Below, one piece after another: positions 44,904-57,105 of a stretch of 64,000 nucleotides of DNA. Both the position numbers and the translations under genes were made by a program. The notes beneath the pieces are model-generated. The model saw only the letters and a list, made by a program, of their open reading frames with translations, did no database searches and was not told the origin of the DNA. The stretch comes from Ailurus styani (taxonomy: Eukaryota; Chordata; Mammalia; Carnivora; Ailuridae), in NCBI GenBank assembly GCA_002007465.1, contig LNAC01000759.1, positions 516,260 through 580,259 on the forward strand, written 5' to 3'. Positions within the stretch are counted from its first letter, which is position 1. Each line of letters opens with the position of its first letter.

Positions 44904-45822
44904 AATTACAGTGCTCTTCTGAACTATATAACACCAAAGGACTGTGTGGTGGCTGAGACTATTCTCTAGATAGTCTTAAAACCTTTAATACACTGAAATG
45001 CTGACAAATTAGTCAGAGTATCATGTAACTCTCTGATCCCGAGTTTCCATTATCATAGATGACACATAATTTGGTTTCCTTTACATAGACCATTACTCCA
45101 TTTATTCCATTGTTCCATTCCATTCCATTTGAGCCCATCTACAAACTTCTGGTTCTACCAAGGGGCAGTACTGTGAGTGGCTTGCCAAGTTCTTATAAAA
45201 TACTTAGGTGTTTGTTGAGCCCCGTCTGACAGCTGCTGTTCTCATTTAATGATTTTGCCATGGATTCAGTAACTCTACCTTTGGCTTGTTTGCATGTATT
45301 CTCGCTTCTTATAATTTTAAGAGTATGGGGAAAAAAGCCCTTTTATCCCAGGTTAAACCAAATGAAGAGAAACCTTACCCTAGGGAAAGAGGGAATACTG
45401 TACGTAGCACTTTGCCAAAATTTTGATGTATTTATGGAATATGAGAATCTTTAGAGATGGAGAGTAATAAGATAATTCTATTAAAATGATATTTGGGTAG
45501 TGATAAAGCTTGAATTTGAATTTAATTTTCCTTTCTCTCCTATTATTCCAGAAATTCACTGAAAGAGAGGTGACCAAATTCCAAGGTATTTCTTCATGGA
45601 GCTGAAAACTTTAAATTTTCTTTATAAATAAATTGGGGATAGAGCTAAGCAGGTTGTTCTGGACCCATACAAACTAAGAATGGTAGACTTATTGAGCTAG
45701 TTAGTTACTATTATGACTTTTGGGAAACAATTCTCTATGGGTCTCTCCTGTATCTGTACATACTGTGAGCAGAGATACTAACTGCCCTTTTATTTCACAT
45801 TATATTTTCAAGGATATCTGTA
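44904..45822. other. Single-copy interval, no gene seen
   Basis: Short TTCCA-unit run at about 45104-45128. ORFs 45260-45454 (+) and 45380-45577 (-) overlap each other with no recognisable features. Confidence 0.5.
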
Positions 45823-45836
45823 TAAAGAATAGCTTT

Positions 45837-46029
45837 AGGGGTGACTGGATGGCTCAGTTGGTTAAGCATCTGCCTTTGGCTCAGGTCATGATCCCGAGTA
45901 CTGGAATCGAGCCCTGTATCCTTCATTGGGCTCCCTGCTCAGCGGGGAACCTGCTTCTTCCTATTCCTCTGCCCACCTTTCCTCATGCTTTCTCTCCCAA
46001 ATAAATAAACAAAATCTTAAAAAAAAAAT
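45837..46029 (+). mobile_element. CAN-SINE (older type)
   Basis: GGGGTGACTGGATGGCTCAG, GGTCATGATCCCGAGTACTG, TGCTTTCTCTCCCAAATAAA, A-tract. Duplication AAAGAATAGCTTT (from 45823) / AAAGAATGACTTT (from 46030), two mismatches. Confidence 0.95.
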
Positions 46030-46043
46030 AAAAGAATGACTTT

Positions 46044-46954
46044 GGAAGATAAAGATAATGTCTACTTCTCTAACAGACAGCAGATGTGTTTATTTTCCAG
46101 TATAATAAAGATAACATTTCCTTCCAGAGCAAGGATCAGGCAGGTTTGCTTACTGCTCATCATAAAACATTTCCTCATAAAATAAGTATGGTGTTCTTCA
46201 ACTGTGACACTAACCCACTGTGTGTGTAGCATCCACCTGACCCACTTTGCATTATTCTTATGGGACTTGGGGTCTAGGGGGACAGACATAACCATAAAGT
46301 TGAGTTTTTGTGAGTGAAAATGTCTTTTGTCTTTGAGGCAGGGGTCTTTTCTCAGATCCATAAGTGTTAATTCATTAGATTAAATTTGAAAGGCAACTAC
46401 ACTTTCCCTATTTCCAGGGTTTCAGAGGGCTGTTCATAATTGTCTTCTTTACTGTTTTATAGTACTCAACTCAGATGACTAAGAATTGAAATTGTTTCCA
46501 ATTCATTGAGAATTGGATAACTGTAAGGCAGCTTCATCCTTTGTCCTCCACGTGATTAACTCGGGCTATTCCTATTTTGGGTGTTGCCGTCTGAATTTGT
46601 GTACTCCTGATGGCAAACAAAGCAGGGGATGAGAGCAAGTGGGGAACTTCTATCCACCATTTTGTGCTTTGACTCCCATCACTTCCTATTCATTAAGTAG
46701 ATCCAGTCACATGACTCCACCAAGATGGAAAAGTGGTTGAGAATTTTAGAGGAGACCATGGACATTCAGTAAACAGTAATGTCTCTGTCAATTTCATGGA
46801 TATCTTTGAAAATAACTTTTAAATGTAGGTTGACTTGCCTGAGACTTGCCTGAATAAGCTCATGCCAACACTGCATTTTAATAATTATTATAGTCTCATA
46901 ACAAATTTCAGTAACTGCTATGTATGAATCCCTACTTCCTTTAAAAAAAAAGGG
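46044..46954. other. Mostly single-copy interval, possible old repeat
   Basis: The stretch 46440-46800 (GTGGGGAACTTCTATCCACC, TCCAGTCACATGACTCCACC) has the feel of an ancient LTR-like dispersed repeat but I cannot assign it. The 99-codon minus ORF 46062-46361 has no recognisable domain. Confidence 0.4.
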
Positions 46955-47260
46955 TTTTTGCTATTTTTGTCAGATTATTCTTCCACATGAAATTCAAAAT
47001 CCTTTTTGGGCATTAAAATTCTATAAAAATTTGGCATTTTTATTGGAATCAAATTAAAGCTGTAAAGTAATTTAAGGAGAACTGATATTTTTATAATATT
47101 AAACTTTCAGTGTAGAAACAAGACTATTTTCTAGTTTATGTAGCAATAAAGATTTATACTTCTTTCATAAGATTCAAATACATTTCTAGAATAATTATTC
47201 ATCGGTATTATAGGTTTTTAATTGTTCTTGTGAATGGTATTTCCTATTGCTTCATACATT
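46955..47260 (-). mobile_element. Old L1 ORF2 fragment, antisense
   Basis: CATTTTTATTGGAATCAAAT, GAACTGATATTTTTATAATA TTAAACTTTCAGTG, GATTCAAATACATTTCTAGA follow the antisense L1 order for the late ORF2 region. Confidence 0.65.
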
Positions 47261-47264
47261 TTAT

Positions 47265-47885
47265 CATGAGAACTGAAATACGTTTCTTTGAAAAGATTGA
47301 TAAGCTTGATAAATCTATACAAAGCCAAGTCAAGGAAATGTGAAAGAAAGAAAAACAAGATATTGAAAACAAAATTTAAATAATTATATACATATGTAAA
47401 AATTTTTTGAAAATCAAAAGGAAATATTATGGACAACCATATACTAATTAGAAAACCAAAATGACATGGTTACATTTCTGGAAAAAATATAAAATGCTGA
47501 AGTTGGTTACTTGTCAAATAGCAATAGAAGTAGCAAAGAAGCAGGAAAGTTGAAAAGAAAATGACCATAGAATACATTGAAGTGGCAATCAAGACCATTC
47601 CTCTATAAAAAGCACCAGGATAGATGATTTTTCAGGCTAGTTCTACCCAACTTTAAAATGATACATAACCAATACCATCTTATTTGAGGATAACAAAGAA
47701 AATTGTAGAAGAGGTAAACATTGCTTGGTACTTTTTATGAGCCTAGATAAGATACCAGATACCAAATCCTCAAAAACAGAAGAAAAAAAAAAAGGAAAAT
47801 CATAGGTCAATTTCTTTTATGATTAGAGATGAAAGATCTATAATAAAATCATATAGTAGTAATTGAATGAGTTAAACCTACAGCA
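47265..47885 (+). mobile_element. Old L1 ORF2 fragment, sense
   Basis: TTTGAAAAGATTGATAAGCT TGATAAATC, GAAAGCACCAGG-like AAAAGCACCAGGATAGATGA, TTTTTCAGGCTAGTTCTACC, then AAATCCTCAAAAACAGAAG and AAAATCATAGGTCAATTTC. This is the reverse transcriptase fingers region, heavily mutated. Confidence 0.65.
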
Positions 47886-49157
47886 TTGGCATTTTGAAGC
47901 ATATAGTAAGATAGCTATAATGGTAAAAATTCATTGGAATTAACAATATCTTGATTCTCCAACTCTTTCTGTATGTGTAGAGTATGTAGAGTTACTTAGG
48001 TGCCTCTAAATGAAAGAATAATGGGTTTGGTTAATATCAATGTGATAATTCCTCTCAGAAAATGCGAATATGAACAACACTGCTGATTGTGTGGCAGATC
48101 CTTTTGCAAGCAGTTGGTTTTCTATTCTTTGTTTTCAACAGTATTGGGGAAAGACTTAATTGAGTTTCCAACTGATTTATTATGAAAAGTGATTTTTTAT
48201 TTTTAGATTATCATATATATGGTTTTGGTGAACCAGTACAAAGAACTGAATGACATTTGCTAAAGAAACAAACTCCTTTTGTTATTTTCTATTTGTTTAT
48301 GTGACCAAAGTTTCTTAGAAACTGTGTCTATAAAAATGGAAAATAGACATAGAATTGACTGTTACCTTATTTTAGTAATAATTAAAATTCTAATGGATCC
48401 ACTCTGGATCCATTAATACATTAACTAATTGGGAAACAAAAAAATACACTATTTAATTAAAAAGCACATTTCCAGTAAATTTTACTTTTATGTTTAAAAT
48501 GTATTTATGAAAATTTATAATGTTTTGATAAATTGTGCACTAATAATAATATTCATTCAAACTAAAATCTTTAGCCCAATTTTGTTCCCTGTAAGCCCCC
48601 ACTTGATTACAAAGCTGCCGATTTGGGTCTGCTCCTCAAAAAGCAGATTCTAATATGCTTGGGAAGTTGGTAGTTGGATGAAAAATCTCTGTCTCACACA
48701 ATGAGGGCAGTAAGGACGCTGTGGGTCTGTGTGTTCCAATGAAATGAGACACTAAGGAGTCATTCAGAAAAAAGTGAAACTGTGAACACTAACCAAAGGC
48801 TAAGTCAGACACTTGTGAGTGAGGATGGTATGAAGTTGACATGATAAGAAACAGAATTTAGTTTTCTGGAATCAATACTTCATGAATTAAAGCACAAAAT
48901 GAGGGAAATTGTTAATTTTGCATAGTCAACTAACCTTTTCTTTATTTTCTGAAGTCTTTTGAAGTGCTATCTTACTGACTGCTCTTAAGGCTAGATCAAA
49001 TACTTGCTTTATTCAATGATGCTCTCAATGTAAGCTTGTTGAGTGATGTGGCTTAAAACAACCAGTCTTTTCATAAGTGTAGAATTCAGACAGAATTTGA
49101 GTATACCTATACTTCTTTGACTTGAGATAGAGGTGAGGGTTTTAATTATGAAACTCT
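47886..49157. other. Single-copy interval, no gene seen
   Basis: AT-rich. Holds a perfect 10-bp inverted repeat TAATGGATCC-ACTCT-GGATCCATTA at 48391-48415. No ORF over 60 codons. Confidence 0.5.
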
Positions 49158-49170
49158 TGAGTGCACATTT

Positions 49171-49196
49171 TTTTTAAAGATTTCATTTATCTATTT

Positions 49197-49244
<48 letters not shown>

Positions 49245-49388
49245 ACAAGTAGGGAGAGTGGCAGAGGGAGAGGAAGAAGCAGGCTCCCAGCTGAGCAGGG
49301 AGTAGGATTCAGGGGTCAGGGTCCCTCTCAGGGATCATGACCTGAGCTGAAGGCACATGCTTAACTGCCTAAGCCACCCAGGCGCCCC
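49171..49388 (-). mobile_element. CAN-SINE with (GA)n expansion
   Basis: TTTTAAAGATTTCATTTATC, a GA run at about 49201-49239, GATAACACAAGTAGGGAGAG, inverted head CCACCCAGGCGCCCC. Duplication TGAGTGCACATTT (49158-49170) / TGAGTATACATTT (49389-49401). Confidence 0.95.
49201..49239. repeat. (GA)n microsatellite inside SINE
   Basis: About 19 GA units where most copies have 3-6; likely length-variable. Confidence 0.95.
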
Positions 49389-49401
49389 TGAGTATACATT
49401 T

Positions 49402-49828
49402 AATAACCCCATTACTCAGTATAAAAAATTACTGTGTACATGTCAAATTGAATTATTAAGCTTATGAAATGAGCTAACAATAAAAATTTTATTTAAAAAT
49501 GGACTAAAGACTGTAGTTACTAAGAAATAAAGCATAACTGCTAACTTATGTCATTGATATTCCAAATCTGGATGTGTATCTTAAAAATATTTAAGTTGTG
49601 ATATCTCCATATTGGAAGGATTCCTGGAAAGGCTATTCCTGCCTTAAGGCAACTTTATACTTAAATCGTTCTAGTGGGATATTTAGCATTTGTCTGTTTT
49701 TGTGGGGCAATTTAAACTTTTGACATTTTTACTCCCACGATGGAACCTTTGGTAAATTAATAGACGTAGTAGAAATTTGTTCCACCTGTTTCATAAAGAT
49801 AGTCTCATTCGGAATTGTGTAATAGCAA
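49402..49828. other. Single-copy interval, no gene seen
   Basis: Featureless AT-rich DNA. Confidence 0.5.
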
Positions 49829-50060
49829 TTTGAATGTGGTTAAGAGAACAGGCTCCAAAGTCAGACTTCTAATGTTGAAATTTTAGTTCTATGATTTAAT
49901 AGTTACTTAATCTAAAGCAAGTTTCTTAATTTCTCACAGCTTCTGTTTTTCTCATCTGTAAATTGGGGATAATAATTAAAATGATACATGTAAAACACAT
50001 GCATGTGGGTGGCATAGATAAATTACCCAATAAATGTTAGCTCTTATTGTCATTGTATGC
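49829..50060 (+). mobile_element. MIR (near full length)
   Basis: GAATGTGGTTAAGAGAACAG GCTCCAAAGTCAGAC, CAAGTTTCTTAATTTCTCAC, TCTCATCTGTAAATTGGGGA TAATAAT, AATAAATGTTAGCTCTTATT: the clearest MIR in the window. Confidence 0.92.
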
Positions 50061-50074
50061 AGCCATCTATTTGT

Positions 50075-50400
50075 TTTTTTATTCAATCTAAATGTATTGT
50101 ATTCCCAGAGGTGAGGTGCATGGACATCAGAGATAAAGATTTTGCCCCATCATCAAAGAACTCACTGCCCAGTTGGAGATACAGACAAGTAAAGAAATGA
50201 CTATGATTCAGTGTCATAAATGGTAAAACAGAGAATATTATGAGCCACTGAGTCTAGGTGGAAAGTGGAGGCCATGGAAGATTACTTGGAAGAGGGAATA
50301 TCTAAACTGAGGTTTAGAGGATGAATGAGTTTTATAGAGCAGTAGGTAATAGTGTTCTAGGCAGAGAGAATAGGACTGGTGACTGAAAATGTATCTGAAT
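50075..50400 (-). mobile_element. L2-type or similar ancient repeat
   Basis: GACATCAGAGATAAAGATTT, AAGAACTCACTGCCCAGTTG, GATACAGACAAGTAAAGAAA TGACTATGATTCAGTG, GTTCTAGGCAGAGAGAATAG resemble a widely dispersed old mammalian sequence; L2 is my best guess. Confidence 0.45.
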
Positions 50401-50514
50401 GACTCATTCATGTAAAATCTTGTTTTAAAGTTTATTGATAGGGCTTGTAGAATTTTTTTCCAAATTTTTAAAATTTTGTCAACCTCTGTCTCTCATTCTT
50501 CTATATTTGATACG

Positions 50515-50620
50515 ATCCTACTGGACCATGAACTCCTTGAGATAAGGTGGTATCTCAGTGTCTAATACAATGGCTGCACATGGTATGAGATAATAGGTAT
50601 TTATTGAATCTAATTAAATG
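50515..50620 (+). mobile_element. L2-type 3' end
   Basis: GACCATGAACTCCTTGAGAT AAGG, GTATCTCAGTGTCTAATACA, AGGTATTTATTGAATC match the L2 3' end ('aactccatgagggcagggac ... aataaatatttgttgaat'). Confidence 0.6.
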
Positions 50621-50823
50621 AAATTAGTCTTAGGAGGGGAAGTCTTTTAGAATTAAAAGTATAAGCCAGAATTTCTAATCCTAGGAAGAGATGGCAAGGG
50701 GGAGATTAATTACAAGTGTATTGTATGTTGCAGTGGGGAGGTAACTCAAATTCAGGTGAAAAGAGCCAGGAACTTTCTAACTTCTTTTAGAGCAGAGCGA
50801 TCAAAATATATTTTTAAAATACC

Positions 50824-51020
50824 AGGGGCACCTGGGTGGCTCAGTGGGTTAAAGCCTCTGCCTTTGGCTCAGGCCATGATCTCAGGGTCCTGGGATCGAG
50901 GCCCATATCAGGCTGTCTGCTCAGCGGGGAGCCTGCTTCCCCCTCTCTCTCTGCCTGCCTCTCTGCCCACTTGTGATCTCTCTCTCTCTGTGTCAAATAA
51001 ATTAATTAAAAAAAAATCTT
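50824..51020 (+). mobile_element. CAN-SINE, young mustelid type
   Basis: GGGGCACCTGGGTGGCTCAG, CCCACTTGTGATCTCTCTCT, AAAT-like tail, A-tract. Duplication TTTAAAATACCAGG / TTTAAAATATCAGG overlaps the tail. Source of the 106-codon ORF 50756-51076. Confidence 0.96.
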
Positions 51021-51032
51021 TAAAATATCAGG

Positions 51033-51455
51033 TAACTTTAAATATAAGCATAAAAAGCATTTTAAAGGTAATTTAAAGTATTTTTAGTATTTCATTTACT
51101 TCTGTATATTAGTATAAATAATTGAGAAATGTATGTCTCATATATTTGAGGTTGAAAATAAACATAAGAACACAGTTTAAAATATGTAAAAGGATGTCTA
51201 ATGCAGTGAGCATTAAAATATTGTAACATTTAGGAATGACAACCTGAGAAGGCTGTCAAACTCTGTTTTAGAATAAAATACTTTATCCCTGAGGGAGAGT
51301 TTTCAATGCCTATATCTTTTCTGAACAGTATAGGGTCTAAATAGAAAAAAAATCTCAAGTGAGAAATTGTGAACATTTAGCTGTATTGAATATGAAGGTC
51401 TGAAACAGTAAATTGACCTTCAAAGGAAATTTTAGATTTTGTGTGCAAATAGGAG
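51033..51455. other. Single-copy or L1 5'-flank interval, no gene seen
   Basis: AT-rich; the boundary with the L1 5' UTR downstream is not resolved. Confidence 0.4.
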
Positions 51456-52229
51456 ACAGATCTATTCATACTGATTTCTGAACATGTTGGGGGACTTCTC
51501 TGAAAACATGGGAGCTGGCAGGTGACAGTTTCCTCCCCTATTCCCCAGCATAAACACAGAGACACCTCTGGAAGGCAGGGCTGCACAGAAACTTGCTACC
51601 TAATCTGCTGACAATGTGCCATGCTACAAGTTCTGAAGACCCTTCCATTCCAAGCCAGCTAGTCTCAGCCCTGGGCTCAGGGCAAATTTTGCTAAAGGCA
51701 GGCCTGCCCCTGCCCAGCTACTGCCTACACAACTGTCACCTTATGCTGCATTGAGCTACACATCCCCTACCATCACAGCACTTCAGGGGATCTGGCATAG
51801 GACTCATGGTCCAACACTCATTTTGCTAACACTGCCACCCTGCTTCCAAGTGTCGTGCTCTGCACCCCACACCCCTGAAGCGCTGGCAGGCCTGGGTCTC
51901 ACTGACACTGCAGAGAGCAAGCACAGCATCCAACAAGCAGTCAGTGCAGAGAACTGCATAGAAGGGAAGAGTGACTCAGACACAAAATCAGGGGATAAGC
52001 AACATACATAGGATACTCTCCTGAAGTACCAGGTTCCGGAAAATGGGGGACAGTGCACTGCAGAGCACTCTAGGACCTCTTTCCATAAAGTCACAACTTT
52101 CAGAGCAGAAGACATAGGTAATTTTCTTAATATGCAGAAATAGACAGAAAGGAAGAAAAAATGAGGAAACAGAAATTGATACCATATGAAAGAACAGGGC
52201 AAGGCCACAGCCGGAGATCTAAGTGAAAC

Positions 52230-53070
52230 AGTTATAAGTAACATGCTTGATAAATAATTTAAAGCAATGATCATAAGGATACTCACTAGACTTGGGAAAA
52301 GAGTGGAAGACATGAGTGAGACCCTTAATGCACAGGTAAGGAATAACATAATAGAGATAAATGGTACAATAAATGAAGTGAGAAGTATGGTGGAGGGAGT
52401 GAACAGATGGATGGAAGAAACAAAGGAATGAATTTGTAATCTAGAAGACAAGAGTAATGAAATATAATAAAGTTGAAGAAAAGAAAATAATTATTCAAAA
52501 CAAGAATAGATTTAGGGAACACAATAATTCCATCAAATGTAGTAACATTCATTTTATAGGAGTCTCAGAAAAAGAAGAGAGAAAGGCAGGGCAAAAAATT
52601 CGTTTGAATAAATAATAACCTCCCTAATCTGGAGGAAGAAACAGATATTCAGAATCAACAAAAGCTGACTGACATCAAGGCATATTGTAATTAAATTTAC
52701 AAAACTGTGAAATAAAGAAAAAATTCTTAAAGCAGCAAAACAAAAGAAGTCACTAACTTACATGGAAAAACCCATAAGGCTAGCACGAGATTTTTCAACA
52801 TACTTTGCAAGCTAGAAGGGAGTGGCATGATATATTCAAAGTGCTGAATGAGAAAAATCTGCAGCCAAGAATACTTTATCTAGCAAGGCTATCATTCAGA
52901 GTAGAGGAGAGAGAAAGTGTTTGCCAGACAAATAAAAGCTAAAGGAGTTCATGCTTACTAAACCAGTTTGGTAAAAATATTAAGAGAATCTTTGAGTGGA
53001 AAAGAGAGACCAATAGTGCCAGGTAGGAAAGAAAGCAGTAAAAATGAATATTTCTGTAAAAAACCAGTGA
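52230..53070 (+). pseudogene. L1 ORF1 remnant
   Basis: ORF1 makes the RNA-binding, trimer-forming L1 chaperone. Landmarks: GGATACTCACTAGACTTGGG, GAGTCTCAGAAAAAGAAGAG, ATTCTTAAAGCAGC, GAAGGGAGTGGCATGATATA TTCAAAGTG and CAAGAATACTTTATCTAGCA AGG of its C-terminal domain, then AAAGGAGTTCATGCTTACTA AACC. No reading frame stays open beyond about 60 codons. Confidence 0.75.
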
Positions 53071-53367
53071 AGGAATTCACCAAAAAAAAGACATTAAATA
53101 TAATAATATATACCTAAAACATGGGGAGGAGAGGGGAAAAGAATGGGTTAAAACTTAATTGACTGTGAACTTAACATAGACTGCTATATGCAGAAGAGAT
53201 TATTACAAACCTAATGGTAACTGTATATAAAAAAACACTAATAAATATGCAAAGAATAAAGGGGAAGAAATTCAAACATATCACTAAAAATATCAACAAA
53301 AAAATGAAAGAAAGACAAGGAAGGATCAGAGAAAATCTTCAGAAACAACCACAAAATATGTAATAAA

Positions 53368-54125
53368 ATGGCAACAAATACATATCTATCAATAATTACT
53401 TTGAATGTAAATGGACTAAATGCTCCAACCAAAAGACATAGGGTAGCAGAATGGATAAAAAAACAAGACCCATCTATATGCTGCCTACAAGAGACCCATT
53501 TTAGGTATAGTTTCAACTGCAGGTTGAAAGTGAGAGGATGGAGAAAATTCTATCATGCCAGTTGATGTCAAAAGAAAACTGAAGTAGTAATACTTATATT
53601 GGACAAAAGAAACTTAAAAACAAAGGCTATAACAAGAGACAAAAAGGACACTATATAATCATAGTCTTCCAACAGAAGATATAACAATTATAAATATTTA
53701 TGCACCACACATGAGAGCACCTAAATACATAAAATAGTTAATAACAAACATAAAGGAACTAATTGATAATAATACAGTAATAGGGGACTTGAACACCCCA
53801 CTTACATCAATGGACAGAACATCAACAAATAAAAAATGGCTTTCAATGACACACTCGAACAGCTGGATTTAACAGATGTATTTGGAGCACACTATCCTAA
53901 AGCAACAGAATACACATTCTTTTCAAGTGCACATGGAACATTCTCCAGAATAGATCACATATTAGTACACAAAACAAACCTCAACAAATTCAAGACTGAA
54001 GTCATATCATGCATATTTTCTGGCCACAACACTATGAAACTAGAAATCAATCACCAGAAAAAATCTGTAAAGACCATAAATGCATGGAGGTTAAATAATA
54101 TGCTGCTAAACAATGAATGGGTCAA
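53368..54125 (+). pseudogene. L1 ORF2 endonuclease domain remnant
   Basis: ORF2's N-terminal apurinic-type endonuclease nicks target DNA for retrotransposition. The start and first 65 codons are intact (to 53565) and keep the catalytic Asn in LNVNGLN (residue 13) and Glu in CLQETH (residue 42). Stops then close the frame until 53836, after which 97 more codons read in the same frame, with a YTFFSSAHGTFSRIDHIL stretch. The late SDH catalytic motif reads SGH here, losing the Asp. The domain is therefore broken twice over. Confidence 0.9.
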
Positions 54126-54612
54126 TTAGTAAATAAAAGAAGAAATAAAAAAGTACATGGAAACAAACAAAATGAAAACACAATGGTCCAAAACCTTTGG
54201 GATGCAGCAAAAGCAATTCTAAGAGGGAAGTTTATAGTAACAGAGGCCTACCTCAATAAGCCAGGAAAATCTCAAGTAAACAACCTAACCTACACCTAAA
54301 CGAGCTAGAAAAGAAGAACAAACAAAATCTAATGCCAGCAGAAGGAAAGAAAGGAAAAGATTAGAGCAGAAAAAGATGATAAACTAAAAAAATTATAGAG
54401 CAAACCAATGAAGCCAGAAGCTAGTTCTTTGCTAAAATCAATAAAATTGATAAACCTCATGCCAGACCTATCAAGAAGAAAGGAGAAAGGACTCAAATAA
54501 GTAAGATCACAAAAGAGAGAGGAGAAAGAACAACCAAAACCACAAGAATACAAACAATTATAAAAGAATACTATGAAAAACTATATGGCAACAACTGCAT
54601 AACCTTCAAAAA

Positions 54613-55790
54613 GTGGATAAATTCCTAGAAACATATAAACTACCAAAACTGAAACAGGAGGAAATAGAAAATTTGTACAGACCAGTAGCCAGCAAGAAAA
54701 TTGAGCCAATAATAAAAAAAATCCCAATAAACAATAGTCGAGGACCAGATGACTTCACAGATGAGTTCTACCAAACATGTAAAGAAGAGGTAATATATGT
54801 TCTTCTCAAACTATTCCAAAAAATAGAAAAGGAAGGAAAACTTCCAAATTCATTTTGAGGCCAGCATTGCCCTGATACTGAAACCAGATAAAGACACCAC
54901 TAAAAAAGGAAACTACAGACCAATATCATTGATGAACATAGATTGAAAAATTTGCAATAAGATACTAGCAAACAGAATTCAACAATGCATTAAAAAAAAA
55001 TCACTCACCACAATCAAATGGGATTTATTCCTTGGTTGCAGGGGTGGTTTAATATTTAAAAATCAATCAATGTGATATATTGCATCAATAGGAGAAAGGA
55101 TAAGAACCACATGGTCATTTCAATAGATGACAGAAAAACATTTAACAAAGTACAGCATCCATTTATAATAAGAACCCAGAATAAAATAGGTTTAGAGGGA
55201 ACATACCTCAACATAATAAAGGGCATCTGTGAAAAACCCACAACTAACATTATCCTTAGTGGGGAGAAACTGAGAGTGTTTCCCTTAAGGTCAGGAATAA
55301 GATAAGGATATCCACTCTCATCACCTTTAATCAACACAGTGAAGTCCTAGCCACAGCAATCAGACAACAAAAAGAAAGAAAAAAAAAAGGAATCCAAATC
55401 AGTATGGAAGAAGTAAAACTTTCACTCTGTGCAGATGATATGATACTCTATATAAAAAACCCCAAAGACTCCACCAATGAACTGATAAAACTGACAAACA
55501 AGTTCAATGAAGTCACAGGATACAAAATCAATATATGGAAATCTGTAGTATTTCTATATAGCAGTAATAAAGCAGCAGAAAGAGAAATCAAGAAATCAAT
55601 CATATTTACAGTTGCACTAAAAATAAAAAGGTACTTAGGAATAAACCTAACCAAGGAGTTAAAAGACCTGTTCTCTGAAACATACAAAAAACTAATTCAA
55701 GACAACACAAAGAGATGGAAAGACATTCCATGCTTATGGGCTAGAAGAAAAAAATTATTTAAAAAATCTATACTACACAGTCTATAGATT
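54613..55790 (+). pseudogene. L1 ORF2 reverse transcriptase remnant
   Basis: The L1 RT copies its own RNA at the nicked target. Open pieces: 54613-54858 (fingers; NNSRGPDDFTDEFYQTCKEE V), 55072-55305 (palm motif [19 protein letters not shown], first catalytic Asp kept) in the same frame, then 55404-55787 shifted to another frame, carrying LCADDMILYI, the catalytic Asp pair of the FADD motif with Phe changed to Cys. A stop at about 54856 and a frameshift between 55305 and 55404 inactivate it. Confidence 0.92.
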
Positions 55791-55856
55791 TAATGCAATC
55801 CTTATCAAAACATCAACAGCATTTTTTTTTATAGAACCAAAACAAACTCCTAAAAT

Positions 55857-57105
55857 TTGTGTGGAAACACAACAATCCTGAATAGCCAAAGCAGTCTTGA
55901 AAAAGAAAACAAAGTTGGAGGCATCATAATTCCATACTTCAAGTTATATTACAAAGCTGCAGTAATCAAAACTGTATGGTACTGGCACAGAAATGGATAC
56001 ATAGATCAATGGAACAGAATAGAAAATCAAGAAATAAACCCACAACTGTATGGTGAATTAATCTTGACAAGGCAGGAAAGAATATGGAATGGAAAAAAGC
56101 CTGTATTTTCATCAAATAGTGTTGGGGAAATTGGACAGCAACATGCAAAAGAATGAAACTGGACCACTTTCTTACACCATACAAAAAATAAATTCAAAAT
56201 GAATTAAAAACCTAAATGTGAGACCTAAAACCATAAAAATCCTAGAAGAGAACACAGGCAGTAACTTTTTTGACATTAGCTATAGCAACTTTTTTCTAGA
56301 TATGTGTCCTGAGGCAAGGGAAACTGAAGCATAAGTAAACTACTTGGGCTACATCAAAATAAGCTTTTGCACAATAAAGGAAACAATCGACAAAACTAAA
56401 AGGTGACCTACTGAATGGGAGAAGATATTTGCAGATGACATATCCAATAAAGGTGTAGTATCCAAAATATAAAGAACTTACAAAACTCAATACCCAAAAA
56501 ATAACCAAATTAAAAAGTGGGCTGAACACATGAACAGACATTTCTCCAAAGAAGACATCCAGATAGCCAAAAGACACGTGAAAATATGCTCTTTGTCACT
56601 CATCATCAGGGAAATGGCAATCAAAACTATGAGCTATAACTTCATACTTGTGAGAGTGGCTAAAATAAAAACCAAGAAATGAAGGTGTCAACAAGGATAT
56701 AGGGAGAAAGGAACGCTTGTTGACGGGAATGCAAACTGATGCAGCCACTGTGGTAAACAGTGTGGAGGTTCCTCAGAAAGTTAAAAATAAAACTACCTTA
56801 CAATCTAGTAATTGCAATAGTGGGTATTTACCCAAAGAATATGAAAACACTAAGTCAAAGGGATATATGCACCCCTGCAAAGGGATATTATGCAGTATTA
56901 TGTTTAATACCCAAGATATATGGAAGCAGCCCTCATGCCCATAGATTAATGAATGGATAAAGAAGTGATATATGTATATTAGCCATGAAAAGAATGAAAT
57001 CTTGCCATTTGCAATGACATGGATGAAGCTAGAGAGTATAATGCTAAATGAAATAAGTCAGATGGAGAAAGACAAATACCATATGATCCCACTCATACAT
57101 GGAAT
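55857..57105 (+). pseudogene. L1 ORF2 C-terminal remnant
   Basis: The region beyond the RT. An open 99-codon piece (55857-56156) includes SLEKENKVGGIIIPYFKLYY and a VIKTVWYWHRNGYIDQWNRI E block. Further pieces follow (56717-56960) with a frameshift, ending with ATGACATGGATGAAGCTAGA and AATAAGTCAGATGGAGAAAG. No intact frame. Confidence 0.88.

Noticed and set aside
44624..44956. ORFs of 84-110 codons across the N gap
   Set aside because: Most of their length is unresolved bases; flanking parts are SINE and poly-A.
46062..46361. 99-codon minus ORF
   Set aside because: No recognisable motif, no splice context, and AT-rich chance ORFs of this size are common here.
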